Positions 26,486 to 40,153 of a stretch of DNA of 64,000 bases are shown piece after piece. Numbering within the stretch: position 1 is the stretch's first letter; the number at the start of each line of letters is the position of its first letter. Source of the DNA: Phoebastria nigripes (Eukaryota > Chordata > Aves > Procellariiformes > Diomedeidae); NCBI GenBank assembly GCA_035582835.1, contig JAYKAV010002948.1, forward strand, positions 418,511 to 482,510. Reading direction: 5' to 3'. Both the position numbers and the translations under genes were made by a program. The notes beneath the pieces are model-generated. The model saw only the letters and a list, made by a program, of their open reading frames with translations. It ran no database searches and had not been told where the DNA came from.

Positions 26486-26998
26486 CAATCAAGTTGCACT
26501 CAGCCTTCCAGCAGAAAACATAAAGGTAGATTCAGAAGAACTGTCATTGTTATTCTCCTTTTTAACCCATAATGTGTCACCTGCACACCCCGCCTCAGAA
26601 ATAAGGTGTATATCCATTTGTGATGAAATATCCGTGTACATNATTTGATGAAACAAATGAACAACACTGGGGCAACAACCAGTTCCTGCAGGATCAGACT
26701 GATTAGACCCTAATTTGTTAGGAAGTCTGACAGTTAATTCATTAATATGATTGTGGTTGTTGTACCACAATTTTTTTTAATAGTTAGACTGTCATGAGTT
26801 ACTAGAGCAGCATATAGGCAAATACATCTAATCCTAATGCCTCAGTATAGCTCCTTCTGTCAAATGAGCACGTAAGTTTATTAGGGTAATATGTAGTATG
26901 TTTTTCCAGATGTAATTTCAGTGAAGTCATTCTAACTAATATTTCCCTATTTCCATAATATATTTATTGAAGTCTGTATCAGTTATCCACTCAGGTTT

Positions 26999-27009
26999 GG
27001 GGGGGGGGG
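26999..27009. repeat. G11 homopolymer
   Basis: This uninterrupted run of 11 G in AT-rich surroundings is prone to length error in sequencing and assembly. Confidence 0.85.
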
Positions 27010-27445
27010 ATGTGAGCTTAAGAGCCCTACAAGCCTTTAATTACCTATGTCAGCTTTTCTGTTCTCTCTGGCTCACCTCCATTCCCCTGGAACTTGCCCA
27101 GTTTTTCAGGATTTATTAAAAATAAATATCAACAGCCCAGAGATTTTTTTTTTTTCAGGCCACAAATTTGCTTGGACATTTCAGTTGCTTAATTTAAGCA
27201 TCTGAGATGAAGGACTCTCTGCTAAGAGAGTATGGAAAATGTATGTTTTTGAGAATGGTTTGGTTACCCATTTTAACTCTCTGACCTGTTTTAAAACCCA
27301 TTTGGATATATATAAGGGCAAAGGCAAGAGCTGCTCCGCAGGGAGTGGAAGTTCACTCTGTTGGTGCCACTCCAGAGGCCAGAGTGTCTGCGAGGCATCT
27401 GCATCACACACTTCCTTGTAATGCTGTACCTAACACCAGCATAGA

Positions 27446-27506
27446 TAATATAAATAATGATTATAATAAATCATAATATAAATAATATATAAATCATTAA
27501 TATAAC
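27446..27506. repeat. AT-rich low-complexity stretch
   Basis: About 60 bases are built from short permutations of AATAATATAAAT and ATCATAATATAA with almost no C or G. It is low complexity rather than a strict tandem repeat. Confidence 0.7.
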
Positions 27507-30500
27507 TGTCTGTGCTGCTGCAATAACACGGAAATATGGTGTTTAGAAAGTCTGAGAATAGGAAGAGAGAAGTGGCTAAAAAGGAAGCAGATCATTTTCA
27601 TTAATGAAATAGTAGTCTGTCTTAGGTCTTAAAATAACATCTAACTTTTAAAAAGAAGCAAAAGAAAAGCAGTGTTTATCCCAAATCAGAAGGAACTGGA
27701 TTTCCAGTCCCCAGCACTTCAGCTGGCCCTTCAGACACATGCATCCCTTGGAGATCTGCAATAGGGCGCACAGAGAAATGTCCCCAGCAGTAAGGAACAA
27801 AACAACCTTCAGAGCAGCTTCATTTTCTTTAAGGCCTTGCAAACCTCAATTACTACACAGCAAAACATTTTATACTGATTAATGTAAAAACAGCAAGGAG
27901 TGAACTATAATAGTATGCTGAAACACAAGGTTGGCTNTATGCTGACCCTTAGGAAGGACCCTTGAGACAGGCTTAATCATAGCACAGCAATGCTAAGCAG
28001 AGAAATGTGACTCACAAGCCACTGAGCAAGAGGGTGGTGAAATTGTATATGCTTTTGGGATAACAAGGAAAGATAATGTTTAGAAAGTCTGAGCGTCAGA
28101 CACTTAAGGAGTTATCTGGGAGGTGTGTGCATGCACACAAAGTCTGTATTGTGTTGTTAAAACTAAATAAAGAACATAAAAAATTCTGTGGACTCAGGTT
28201 GTTGTCTTCAAGGAACGAGGGGAAAGCATCACGGTCCTTGACCAAAGTAACTGTGGTAGCAGGTGGAAGTGACCGAAATCTTGCTGCTTACTTCACAAAC
28301 CCTTAAACCTCCACACCTTTCAGGAAAGTCACATAGCAGCAAAACTATATTCTAGGAGTCCTGCATCATATGGCATCAAATTCTATCCATGGAAGTTTGT
28401 AGTGAGCCCACGATGTTGCCAATGACATAACTTACATTAGGTCTTTGAGGAAGATGTGCTGAAGCTTGTAAGTCATCAAGAAATGGAAAGTGTTTTTTTA
28501 CCTTTTATTTTCTTGCTGTGATTAATCACTCTTGCTAGTAAGAAATGTTCCTTACTTCTGGTCTGTGTGGATGCAGTTTCCAGGCATTTGTTCCCGACAT
28601 GCCATTTTCTACAATGTGGAACTCCACGAGTGCCCTTGCTTTGCTGCACCCCGTCTATGAATCTCAAAATGAGAGCTATGTGCTTGACCTCTGCTCCTCA
28701 AGGAATACTCAGCCAGTGCGAAAAATGGGAATCCTAGCATTTTACTCATTCTGTGAAAACCAAAGGTAGCAAGACTTGAGCCCTGAGAGGGGAAGTGCAA
28801 TGATTGCTCCTTTGTAACACGTCTATTTGGCTGATTGACTTCTGCTGCATTTCCTACAAGAAGTGACCAGGACAGTGATTGACCTTGCCAGCTGAAACCC
28901 AGGGGTCTGTTGTTTAAAATGTGTAAATATATACTTGCATATATTTGAGCTTTTTCACTTTTCAAAGGCTATTGCAGGGCATATCAGTAATTTGCTGAGA
29001 TAAAAGTGACAGAGAAAAAACTTGTTAACATGTGAAACACTTCCCACCTCAGCTGGTTTAAAACACAGCAGTGCGGATCCTGGGTGGTACCTGACCCTCA
29101 GGCTCCTATACTCAGCAGCCTGTGGCCCACAGATAGTGCAGGCTGAAGAGTTCTGTAGTACCTTGCTTTTGCCTCTGAAGAGATAGAATAATCAAAACAA
29201 GTCTCAATTTTTTTAGCTAAGTTAAAAAATTAGAATTATGCGGTTTGATAAATTCAATCTTTCTTTATAATCCTATCCTTTACTTCTTTATCAGATGAAC
29301 TCCCTTTATTCATATTTTTCAGTTATTTTTCTAGCATTGTTAATAACACCTTCTGTGTACACTATTTCTATTTTCGAGTTGGTTTTTTTTGAATAATCAC
29401 TGCTTCAGTCTTCTGGAATTGCCATGCTATTGCAGATGTTATTGAAACAGAACATCTGTATGTTAAGGTTATTGGGTTTTTTTGGATTCTTGTCCAGACT
29501 AAAAGATGCATATCCATAGTAAATATTTTCTAACATTTATCCTAAAATATCAATCTCAACAGAGTGGAATGAAAAGTTCTGTTTTATGAGTATCTTCTAG
29601 AATAATCATTACAGAAACCAAATCATATCTGTTTCATTGTGGACAAGCATTATATACTTATGGATGACTCAGCTGAAACTGGCATCTATATTACTCTGCG
29701 AAAGGAATGTCAGCAAATAAATAAATATAAAATCAGGTCAATATATTTGTTAGGAACACAGAGATGTCTTTCTTTTGAAAACAGGCTAATTGTTAATCCA
29801 TCTGCTTTACTATGGATATCAAAAGAAATAACCCACAAGAACAGTGATTGAAAAAGATATTTACTTTTTGATTTTTGGGCATTCCACCTCTTCAGAGATG
29901 TAGAATTTTGTGTAATTGCAACTACTGACAGTTCTTAGTTCAGTAAAACTGAGTGAAAAATAACTTCAATTACTACAAAAATCCTTGCATTTTTCATTTA
30001 ACTTTTTTTCCAGTTGTGTTTATCCCAAAACTCATTTTTTTGTTCTGGAATAAACACACAGAAGGCACATCTTGAAATATAAGCAATTTTGAAGTAAGGA
30101 AACTATTTTCCTGGGGGGAAGAGAGACCCCACCCACCCCACCCCCCATTTATTTTAAATACACTTTGGATTGAAGAGGTCATTCAGCTGTAAATATTATA
30201 TGAAATCTGTGTCTGTGTTTAATTTACTTTATCTGGCATTTATAAAGTACTTGACATAGTTGTACAGCATCTAACTTTGCACTTGGAAAACACCTTCTAC
30301 TTGAAATACTTAATTAAAGTCTATTTAAGAATGGGATTTTGTTATACAATTTGATAGGAAGGAAAATGTTCCAGTGTATTCAGCCCCCTTTACCAATAAA
30401 CATTTTGATTGCTAAAATTACTGAAATGCTTGTATGATGTGCTCTTCTTTACTGAGTCCTTGTGTAAAGTAATAATTATTCTGTTGGAAACAAGGAAGAA

Positions 30501-31395
30501 AGGTAGTAAACTTCTCTACAGTCCTGACTTCTCTGTGTGGCATTTTCAAGACCTTTATTAAATGCCCTACTGCACTGAAGTTTTGAGAGTCCACAGCTCA
30601 TCATACACGCACTCGTGTGCTCATAATCCTTCAACTACTTCTGTGGGCATAGAAGGAGGGTTATTAGTGTTTAATTATGTATAACATCAGTTTTAGAAGC
30701 TGAGTTGAAGTTATATTGGAAAGTGAACCAGAAAAAGCATTTTTGCACATTGTGTGAGTGGATGTACCTTATGAATCTATAAAGCAGATGGCTACTCTGC
30801 AATCAGATGAATCGAATATAGCCCTCAACAGCTGGTGATTAAACATGAAGACCCAGTAAGAAATAATTCTTTTGGCTATCACAGACAGTTTTTGTTTAAT
30901 ATTAAAAAGCTCTATTTAAGGCTGAGCAAGTTACTTTTCAATTCACTATCCTTGTCAAGATAAAAATGAAGATCCTATATGTGAATTAAAATGAGGCACC
31001 TTTTGGTATATTTAAATCCTCCAAAAATAGTCCAAGATTCTGACCACAGCTAAATTCTTATTTAAAGACTTTGAAGACTGGATTTGCGTAAATTATTTTT
31101 AACTTCCTTTGTTGTGCTGATTGTGCCCCCTTGGAAACGATTTATGAATTTGTGTTGAATCCTCAAACAGATTTGGCTGAAATGTCTTTGAAAAGAGCAG
31201 ACACCTTTGAAAAGATGAATCATGCCATTTCAGTGGTTTCTAAAATAAATGTTTCAGCTTTTCATTTTGAAAGAATGTGTTTTGAAACCAAACAAAGTTT
31301 TAAAGGCTTTTAAAAAGTGAATAAGTAACCCAAGAATAAAATGAATCATTTTATTGACTGGAAGTAGGATAAAAAATTGTGGGGTTTTCCCATTT

Positions 31396-32559
31396 CATGC
31401 CAAGGGCAAGTCCTGCCTGACCAACCTAGTGGACTTCTATGATGGAGTGACTACATCAGTGGACATGGGAAGAGCTACAGATGTCGTCTATCTGGACTTC
31501 TGTAAGGCCTTTGACATGGTCCCCCACAACATCCTTCTCTCTAAATTGGAGAGACATGGATTTGATGGGTGGACTGTTCAGTGGATGAGGAATTGGTTGG
31601 ACGGTCGCATCCAGAGAGTGGTGGTCAACAGCTCAATATCCACATGGAGATTGGTGACAAGTGGCATCCCGCAGGGATCCATATTGGGACCGGTACTGTT
31701 TAATATCTTCATCAATGACATAGACAGTGGGATCAAGAGCACCCTCAGCAAGTTTGCAGATGACACCAAGCTGAGTGGTGGGGTTGACACACCTGAGGGA
31801 CGGGATGCCATCCGGAGGGACCTGGACAGGCTTGAGGAGTGGGCCCGTGTGAACCTCCTGAGGTTCAACAAGGCCAAGTGCAAGGTCCCGCACCTGGGTC
31901 GGGGCAGCCCCCGGTATCAATGCAGGCTGGGGGATGAAGGGATTGAGAGCAGCCCTGCCAAGAAGGACTTGGGGGTCCTGGTGGATGAAAAGCTGGACAT
32001 GAGATGACAATGTGCACTTGCAGCCCAGAAGGCCAACCATACCCTGGGCTGCCTCAAAAGAAGCATGGCCAGCAGGTTGAGGGAGGGGATTCTGCCCCTC
32101 TCCTCTGCTCTGGTGAGACCGCACCTGGAGTACTGCATCCAGCTCTGGAGCCCTCAGCATAAGAAAGACATGGACCTGTTGGAGTGGGTCCAGAGGAGGG
32201 CCACGAAAGTGATCAGGGGGATGGAACGCCTCTCCTATGAAGAATGGCTGAGAGAGTTGGGGTTGTTGAGCCTGGAGAAGAGAAGACTTCCGGGAGACGT
32301 TATTGCAGGCTTTCAGTACTTAAAGGGGGCTTATAAGAAAGACAGAGACAAACTTTTTAGCAGGGCCTGTTGTGACAGGACAAGGGGGAATGGCTTTAAA
32401 CTAAGAGAGGGTAGATTTAGACTAGATATAAGGAAGAAATTTTTTATGCTGAGGGTGGTGAAACACTGGAACAGGTTGCCCAGAGAGGTGGTAGATGCCC
32501 CCCCATCCCTGGAAACATTGAACGTCGGGTTGGACGGGGCTCTGAGCAACCTGATCTAG
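31396..32559 (+). pseudogene. CR1 ORF2 fragment (reverse transcriptase), one in-frame stop
   Basis: This is the remnant of the CR1 ORF2 protein, which in an intact element nicks target DNA and reverse-transcribes the element's own RNA. The endonuclease part is missing. Visible reverse transcriptase motifs are YLDF with its first catalytic aspartate (31489-31500), then [14 protein letters not shown], then the catalytic FADD box (31753-31764) followed by TKLSGG. A single TGA at 32005-32007 interrupts the frame where related copies have a sense codon. It looks like a CGA-to-TGA change, typical CpG decay. The same frame then continues without a stop through the [19 protein letters not shown] and QRRATKV blocks to a natural-looking TAG at 32557-32559 (LSNLI end). 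It cannot make a functional protein. Confidence 0.92.
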
Positions 32560-32658
32560 TTGAAGATGTCCCTGCCCATGGCAGGGAGGTTGGACTAGGT
32601 GACCTTTAAAGGTCCCTTCCAACCCAAACTATTCTATGATTTTATGATTCTATGATTC
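31396..32658 (+). mobile_element. CR1 LINE, 5'-truncated, best preserved copy in the window
   Basis: This 1.26-kb element contains the C-terminal two thirds or so of the CR1 reverse transcriptase region, a short 3' untranslated region (about 32560-32630) with the block GGTGACCTTTAAAGGTCCC, and the diagnostic CR1 3' tail ATTCTATGAT/TTTATGATTC/TATGATTC ending at 32658. There is no poly(A) tail, as expected for CR1. The endonuclease domain and ORF1 are absent, which is the usual 5' truncation from incomplete reverse transcription. The 5' edge is taken where similarity to the CR1 segment ([16 protein letters not shown]) begins; it could lie a few tens of bases earlier. Confidence 0.95.
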
Positions 32659-33204
32659 ATTTCATCAACTGGGTGAAAAAACCCTACTATCAGAATTTCC
32701 ATTTGGAGTCAACAAGAACTGATTTTTCCTCTAGTCTTGCTTTGGTTTGGCTGCCTATATAAGTAGTCCTTTATTTACATAGTACTGCTCCTGGGTTGTT
32801 GAGTCTAATCACCAGCTTCTACAGGTAACCATGACACATGATTGTTGGAAACTTTCTTGTTTATGAACTCCATCTTCCAAATTGCTTAGGTTTTCTTCAC
32901 TTCTGACTCCCACTGAGTGTTTCTAACCTTTTATTAGAAATCTCATATTCAGTCTTAGTTTTCATAGGTAGTATATGATCATACAGTTTGTACAACATGT
33001 GATAGCACTGATTATTGGTTAAATATCTCTTCTTCATAATTATCCCACTCATGTTTAGAAAAATAACTGTATCCACTTTCAGCTATTGCTTTGCTGGGCC
33101 GAACAAGCCAAGCTTTTTCAGTTTCATCTTGTGTTGAATACACTTCCATGACTTGGTCATTGGGCCTTCTTTGCTCTTGCTTCAGATTAATTTCTCTTTC
33201 TTGA
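32659..33204. other. Short gene-free spacer
   Basis: This is single-copy AT-rich DNA between the CR1 tail and the older CR1-like relic. I see nothing specific in it. Confidence 0.6.
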
Positions 33205-33430
33205 ACAGTGGCCAAAACTGTACATGGTGTACAGGATGTAGTTTCCAGACAGTGCTGCTAATATCCCCCCGTCTATACTGAAAATACTTCATCTATTAAA
33301 ACCCAAGGTCATATTTAACATTTTTTCCACAGCAACCTGACACTGATGGTTTTTAGCCATTCTTGACCCACCCATATGCCTCTTTTTTCTCCTCTGCTAT
33401 TTCAGTTGAATAGCCTCAGCTTAAAGCCAA
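33205..33430 (-). mobile_element. Probable old CR1 relic
   Basis: Read as plus-strand text, the stretch follows the reverse complement of older amniote CR1 copies. A segment like GGCCAAAACTGTACATGG stands where CR1 has the ACTGxACACAGTACTCxAG block. It is followed by CTATTAAAACCCAAGG and by TTTTTTCCACAGCAACCTG, where CR1 has the block reading roughly CTTTTTTGCAGCAGCATCAC. Similarity is low, with no tail and no open frame. The match was made by eye to remembered CR1 patterns, so the identity is tentative. Confidence 0.4.
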
Positions 33431-36400
33431 AATTATTAATAGGATGTAGTCTTTTAGGACTCATATCTAGCTCCTGCTCAGTGGTTGGATATTTCTGAAT
33501 TGGCATTGACACGTTTCCTGTCTTTGGGAAATTGCTACTTTCAAAAGCGTAAAAGAAACCTCTGGATTTAGTCTGCTTTCATCTGTCTAATTCCAGCCAG
33601 CTTTCATATATTTCCCTCTTCCTTTATTTTCTTCATATATGTCCCTCACAGATATGTTTTGTTCAAAATACTGAAATCTTTTGCTCCAGCTCAGACTCCC
33701 CCTCCTCCCTTTTCAGAGAGAGGTAAAACTCCACCATTCCCTCAACATGATTGGCATTATTAAATATCTGTATGCAACCATATATTCATTTCAGGTGCCA
33801 CTTCTCTCGGTGTTTTGTAAAGGTTACCAAAAGGTACTTGACGAGGGTGTCAAGCTTTGCAATTGCTTCCATGTCAGATGTGGTAGTTTCTGAATATATT
33901 TATAATTTCCTATTAGTCATGCTATCTTTCACCTTCTGTTCTTCAGCAAAAAATTTATTTGGAAAACAAGTCAAATACTAATTTAGGTTTTGGCTCATGT
34001 TAAATTGTTCAGTATTTTGCTCCTTACCTCATCCCTTGTGAATGCTCTTTGTCATCCCAGTTTTGTTTGAGCCCGTGTTCAGATGTTCAGACCAAGTAGT
34101 TCTGCAATGGTACCACAAGGTCCCTCACATCATGTAGGATACAAACTCCAGAAGTTTTTCATCTTTAGCTTAAACAAATTCCACGTCCCTGCTCCACCTT
34201 CTCATCCCTTTCAAGTCTCTTCTCAGTTCAGAACAGATCTTCTCACTCATCCCATTCTTATGTTTTTGACTTCTGTCAGAAAACGCTTTCAAGACTTCCA
34301 AATTACACGTTTCAGTTGTAGTGTCTTAATGTGCTCCTTTGCCACTGTGTGACGTAGAGCAAAAATCTTGAGCCCAGTTCAGGTGCCCTAGTGTGAAAAT
34401 ACTGCTCTTTTTTCTGGTTATTTCTTAATGTCTATGTACAATATATGTGTAACTGATGTTTACTGTGAATTTTTGATGATAAGGCTGGATAAATTTTAGG
34501 GTTAACTTGCACAGGAGTGAATGCCACCAGCGAGCAGTACTCCAGATGTGTGCAGCTTGAACTCAGCAGTACAGCTGCTCCGACGGGGGGGGAAGAGCGG
34601 GGAGGCAGTTTTTCGGCTCCATAGCTTAGCTGGCACCGTTTGCTGNGGGAGCTTATCCACTGCTCAGCAAAGACTTGAGTCCAGAACTCAGAAGATCTCG
34701 CTCTCTTACATCATGTAGGTGACTAAAGCCAAGTTGTATTTAATCTTTTAATGTAAACCTCCATTTTAAATTTAAGACACTTCTCCTTTCTTCACCATTC
34801 CTTCTGCTATGTGCAGATTTTAAAAAACTGAATAAATTTTGCATATTGTTTATTTTAGGAGTAAAATTAGTAAAANTAAAGACACTAGACAGGTGCAGTA
34901 TTACTCAGTAGCTGACGCCATAAATTTTGTGCCGGGCTCCTGAAAGTAGTGCCTCACAGAAATATCTCTAATAAGTACAATGTCCCCATAAGTGTTAAAC
35001 TGTGGGCACACAACCTTTTCCATGGAAGAGGCTAAGTAGTCCCTATATCTGTATGTTTACATCTGGGACTTAGCAAAATCACTCCAGGTTCAGTAATTGG
35101 TTTCCATAGTAGTTTGATTAGTGCGTAACAGAAAATGGATAAAAATAGGTATTTTGCAATTATGGAGGGAAGACACCAGCTGTGTTCCCCCTTCTGTTTA
35201 AAATCTGTTTAGTTTTGGTTACCTCTTATGGACCGATGTAGTGAGGATAGGGAATACCACTGCAGCGTGTAATATTCACACCCCGCCAAGAAGAATGCAT
35301 TCCCTCAGCCTTCCTGAGGGGAGCTTTGATTTTGGGACCAGAGGAGAGGGAATAATTGCTGACCTCTCCTGAGTTACAGAGAGGTGGTCAAAGGCTTTTA
35401 TGAAGAGCAAGTGTGAGCATAGGCAGATGAAAATCACTTTCTCACTACCCTTTTCCCTGCCTACAGAGGTAAGGCTCAAGGGTTTTATTTTGCTGAGCAT
35501 GTTTCTCTTGGGAGGGCTGTTCCCTCAGCAGGGAGAGTGCTTCTGTTCGCCTTCACACAGGGGATCAGGAAAGCAGCTGTGCAGACCCACAGAAAGCCTT
35601 TCTGATGTCTGCCTGCCCAGTCCCCCACACTATAGAGACTGTCCTGCTGCGTGCCCCTGAGCTAGACCTCCCTCTTGGTCCTCTTCTGGAGCACCATGTA
35701 GCAGCTTCACCTGGACCTGCAGGTGCTATTGGTAGCCTGTTCTCATTTGGGACAACCCTTCTGATCTGCTTTTGCTGTGACCCTTCTGACAGACCCAAAG
35801 CACGGTCCAGGGTGTCACGGGGTGTGTCTACATTAGCATTTTAGTTCAGATCTTTTGAAGTGAATGTCCTGGTTTTCCCCACTGGCTACTGTTTGGTTTG
35901 CACCATGACCAGTGTTGCAGCACCTTAAATGGTTTTCCCTGGAGTGAAAGAAGCTGAAAAGATGTGCCCCAGGTGTTTGCATCTAGTGTACTCCAGCCAC
36001 TAAGAGCTGGCATTCAGCCCCCAGGACCAAGCTTGATTCGAGCTGCAATTAAAACCCCAAATTCCCATGTTGTAAATACCAGGTCCTCAACACCAGCTGT
36101 TTTGCTATTGCACCACGTTGTTTGCCCGTTGTGCCTGTCAATACAGCTGTGGTTTAGCAGGTGTATCTGGTAAGGAAGCTGAGGAAAGGTGTTGTCAATG
36201 TGTGTCAGAGAGAAACAGTTCCTTTCTTCATGCTCCTCAAGTGAGTAATGGCACAAAACAGAGGTCCTCATTGCACATACCTGTGAACAGTTATAAAATG
36301 AACAGTTCTGTGAATGGCATGGTCCATTGCTGAGCAGGGGCAGGGCAAGATAAATTAATGAAATTGTGACTTAAACCATACTCCATCCTGCACCCATCCT

Positions 36401-39371
36401 GTTTTTATTTGCATCTTTGACAGGATTTATTTCAATTTTTTTTTTTAATATCATGTCAGATTTATTGCTCCAGAAAGGAGTTCATTTGTTTTCCTGAAGG
36501 GATAATAAACTACCTGTGTATTAAGTTAGTTATGGAAGATATGAATTTAGTCCAAAGCATTTCTGAAGGCTAGTTTAAAATTAAAGAGAAAGAATGTAAG
36601 TAGCATGCAATAATGCGTGGCGCTCTCTCAAGACAGATACAGTATTGACACTAATAAAATTTTCATTTCTTAGGAAGGGGAAAATAGTTTAAGATACAAA
36701 TACTAAATTAATCATAAATACGTGCTATATATGAAAATCTGAGCTGGGGGAATCACTTCCATTTTGTCAAGTATTGTACTATTTTTGGAGATTGTATTGG
36801 TTGGCTATATTAAACTACTATTCTTGCATTGCTAGTTTCCTAATTGGTAGTTACTTTACACATACTGACACAATGATAGTTATCTTGGTTTGTTGCTGAA
36901 AGATTGTTGAGTGGTTACGTATGTTTTATCTGGCTTTGTAATTTGGTGGATCCAAAAATTGGAGTGTTGGGTCCCATCCCCCATTGTAGGGAACTTGAAT
37001 AATTCCAGGAATAGTTTAATGGAAGTCAGTGGGACCGGTCAGATGAGTGTCCACTGCTTGATACTATTGGTTCATCATCTGGATAAGAACTAGAAGAAAT
37101 ATCCTCAAAGTCTGCTTCAGCTAAACATTAATGAATAAGTACAAATTTCTATTGCGCATTAGCGTACAACATGAATTGTGCAATTTTGCATGTATGCTTT
37201 TTCTACGAGTGCACTGACAATTAGGCTGTCAATACTANCATGACTGCAAATGTGCACACACTTTACTGTAGGACTGTAAGGCACTGTGTTAGCATAAATG
37301 AACATTTTGTTGCTTTTGCCACCACACTTCCCCCGAATACACTGCTTGCTTTCTGAACCTATGAACACAGCCAGATTCTCTAAAATGTGTACTATTTTGT
37401 GGCAATAGAAAATAAGGTTAATACTTAACCACACTGAGGATGTGTCGGCCTTGAAGGGATGAGGTATTATAAACACTATCACCACAGACAGTTGAAAGAA
37501 ACAGCGTGGGAGTCACAATTATGGGTTCAAGAACCTATTTTTCTTTTTTCTCCCACACACGCTCATCTCTTGTCATATTCTCTTTCGATAGTTTGCAAAT
37601 TTCAAGTGTTTCTCAGAATGTCCTTCTGCTAAGGAGATTAATACAAATATTAACGGCAACCCAGAATCTGTTATCTGCATTCGTTCAAGGCTTCTCCACA
37701 AAGCAGTACTGCAATAATGTTTACATGGCAGAGAAGAATAGCCCAAGTTAAAGTATAGATTTACATGCTGACCAACATGTGGGAGTTCAGGCCATGAAGG
37801 AGACATTACTTGAAAGAATGCAATATACTGCCTGTGAACCCAGACTACCCTTTTGAATCAAAGTACCTTAATTTAAATATGTTTAAGTTTAGATTGGTTT
37901 CGTTCATGAGAATGGGATAAGTGCTGGATAGATTGTCTCTATTATAACTGAACACAAAATTTGCCCCTTTATGGATGCCCTGTTTCTTTCATGTGTTATT
38001 GCCTTCTTCAGAAATGCTGTAATTAGTACATTGCAAGCCTTTAGGATGTTAAGGGTGTTCAGTATTTCTCCTCGACGTAAACTATGCGTGTTTTGAGTAG
38101 TTCAGATAAGGGGTCTTTAGAATTTTTTACATGAGCAAAGTAATGTTATTTTTCCTAGGCTATGCGGTTTCAGTTCACATGGCTAAAGTCTTATGTAGTT
38201 CTAATTAACACAGAAATACCTTCTTGTGGCCCTGTCAAAATTAAAACAAGACACCTTCTTATGGAAAATGTTTGACAACCTTAATCACAATCAATAATAA
38301 TTGTTACAATCAGTAATTAAAAGACAATTTTCCTGCATTACAGTGCCTCAAGCACCTAACTTCTCTTTCGAGCAATAATTTTAAAATTAAGAGGCAATAC
38401 AGGGTTGCATTTTCTCATGCCTTAGCTCCAAATGAGCCATTAGCATTCAGCAGCAGATAATTTGGCCCTGTGAGTTGTGGTTTGCTTAGAGAACGTTTGC
38501 CAATTAAGCAAAATGAGCCTCAGAGTTGTCAACAGTGCACTGATAATGTAGCAAGTGTTTTCGGTGAGGTCATCAGCTCTTCTAGGAAATAATAGGTGTC
38601 TGAAGAACATAGTCTGACAAATCTGTACTTGGCAGGATCACGTGCAAAGGAATAAGTCAGACATTGGAAGTCGGATGATGAACCAGAAGTAAACCTAATC
38701 AGCTTTATATGAACTATTCTCATCATAAGCTCCAGTCAGCATAATGTCTGCAGTCAACACAAGCCTGCAACATATGCCTAAGAGAGTAAGAGCCAGTACT
38801 TGCTCAGACTTGCAGTCTCATCGCTAATCTGTGTCAGTAATGCCTGAGGATGAGGGTACAAGATACTGAAGAGGCATCATAGTCAAGAGTAGTTATCATC
38901 CTTCGGAAGTCATACAAAACCAGTGATCATGTCTGGACTTCCAGTTAAATGTTTTATCCTCATCTTTTAAATACTTAGTACCTGTAAGAGGAGATCCCTT
39001 CATGTTTCCTGTTCGTTTGTCTCTCCCCCTCTCCCTCTTTCTCCGTTTTTTACTGGCATAAGGAACTGGAAGCAAGACAACTCAGCAGCTCTTGTAGAGG
39101 TAGAGAATGAAGAAGAGCAGCTGCTAATTTGATTGAAATTGGAATGTGGCCAGAAATCTGAGGAAATAATTACAGCAATTGTTCTGAGAGGCCTTACGCT
39201 GTCCTCTTCACACCACAGAAAAAGCCATGCATGGGGCAGTTGAAACCATGCTGAACTTGAGTTAAGGTAACCAGTTAAGGAGGGATGTCTGAAATGTTTC
39301 ACTTAAATCACCAGCATTATTTTTAAAAGAAGAGAGGAAACTGAAGGATATATCTAGCTTAGTAATTATTC

Positions 39372-39388
39372 TTTTTTTTTTTTTTTTT
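39372..39388. repeat. T17 homopolymer
   Basis: This is an uninterrupted run of 17 T. It could be the reverse complement of a poly(A) tail, but no retrocopy is recognisable beside it. Confidence 0.85.
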
Positions 39389-40114
39389 GGAGTGATATGA
39401 CATTATATTGGAATATATAGTAATCAGAAATTAATAAAAAAAGAGTTGTAAGGTCATTGTACCATTTTAAAGATCTTAAAATAATTCTGTACAGCTTCAG
39501 AAGAAGACACAACAGACAGAAAGATGGAAATTTACTTACAGTTCTGAATCTTGTAACATTTCAGATAAAGTGCATTTTGCTTAACTTCAGCTGTGAGTTG
39601 AGCTCCCTCCTAGTCCATCGCAAAAGAGAGTTGCCAGTTCATCAGTGGCACATAGACCGGTTTGATGTTACAAAAGTGTGCTGCCCTCTTTGTTTGGCTG
39701 CAAACAGTAGGAGAACTGATAAATCTTCAATGTAAGAACCACTGAGATACTTTTCATCCAGACCATTAATTTCCTCACTCTGTGTCACAGCCTGGCAGCA
39801 GAAGCCCCTGCGATACCTGTGTGGCTGCAGGGATGGTGAGCTGCTGCATGGAGGGAGGAACAAAGGGTAGTGAGGGGAAAGCTTATATCCATCTAATGCA
39901 GCTACTACTCACTTCCTCACGTCAGATCGTATCTTCAACATATGTTTTTGGAGGAATCAACACTAGGAGATATCTGTGTCCTGGTATTTCCAGGGAGCCT
40001 GGATAACATTAGACAATATGACTAACCTTAAGATAGATGAAAACTAACTGAAGTGAATACTACCCTTTCTGCTAAATCTTTTTTTTGACAGAAAAAAGGA
40101 TTTTTGATTGAAAG

Positions 40115-40153
40115 TTTTGGGGTTGGTTTTTGGTTTTGGTTTTGGTTTTGGTT
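40115..40153. repeat. (GGTTTT)n simple repeat
   Basis: Five GGTTTT-type units, one with an extra T, lie in tandem between T-rich and A-rich flanks. This is a microsatellite and not a telomeric repeat, which in vertebrates is TTAGGG. Confidence 0.9.

Larger units (their letters stand above)
26486..31395. other. Gene-free single-copy stretch
   Basis: Nothing coding is recognised. There is a G11 run at 26999-27009 and a low-complexity AT stretch at about 27446-27506. The open frames are short. The 60-codon frame at 31131-31313, immediately before the CR1, shows no similarity to CR1. Confidence 0.65.

Noticed and set aside
34080..34340. C/T-rich stretch compared with L2 3' sequence
   Set aside because: The composition is similar but no ordered protein motif or block alignment could be made.
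39320..39365. GAGAGGAAACTGAAGG resembling a MIR core
   Set aside because: The match is limited to about 20 bases and does not extend to the neighbouring MIR blocks.
40115..40153. Telomere-like G/T repeat
   Set aside because: The unit is GGTTTT, not the vertebrate TTAGGG. It is an ordinary microsatellite.
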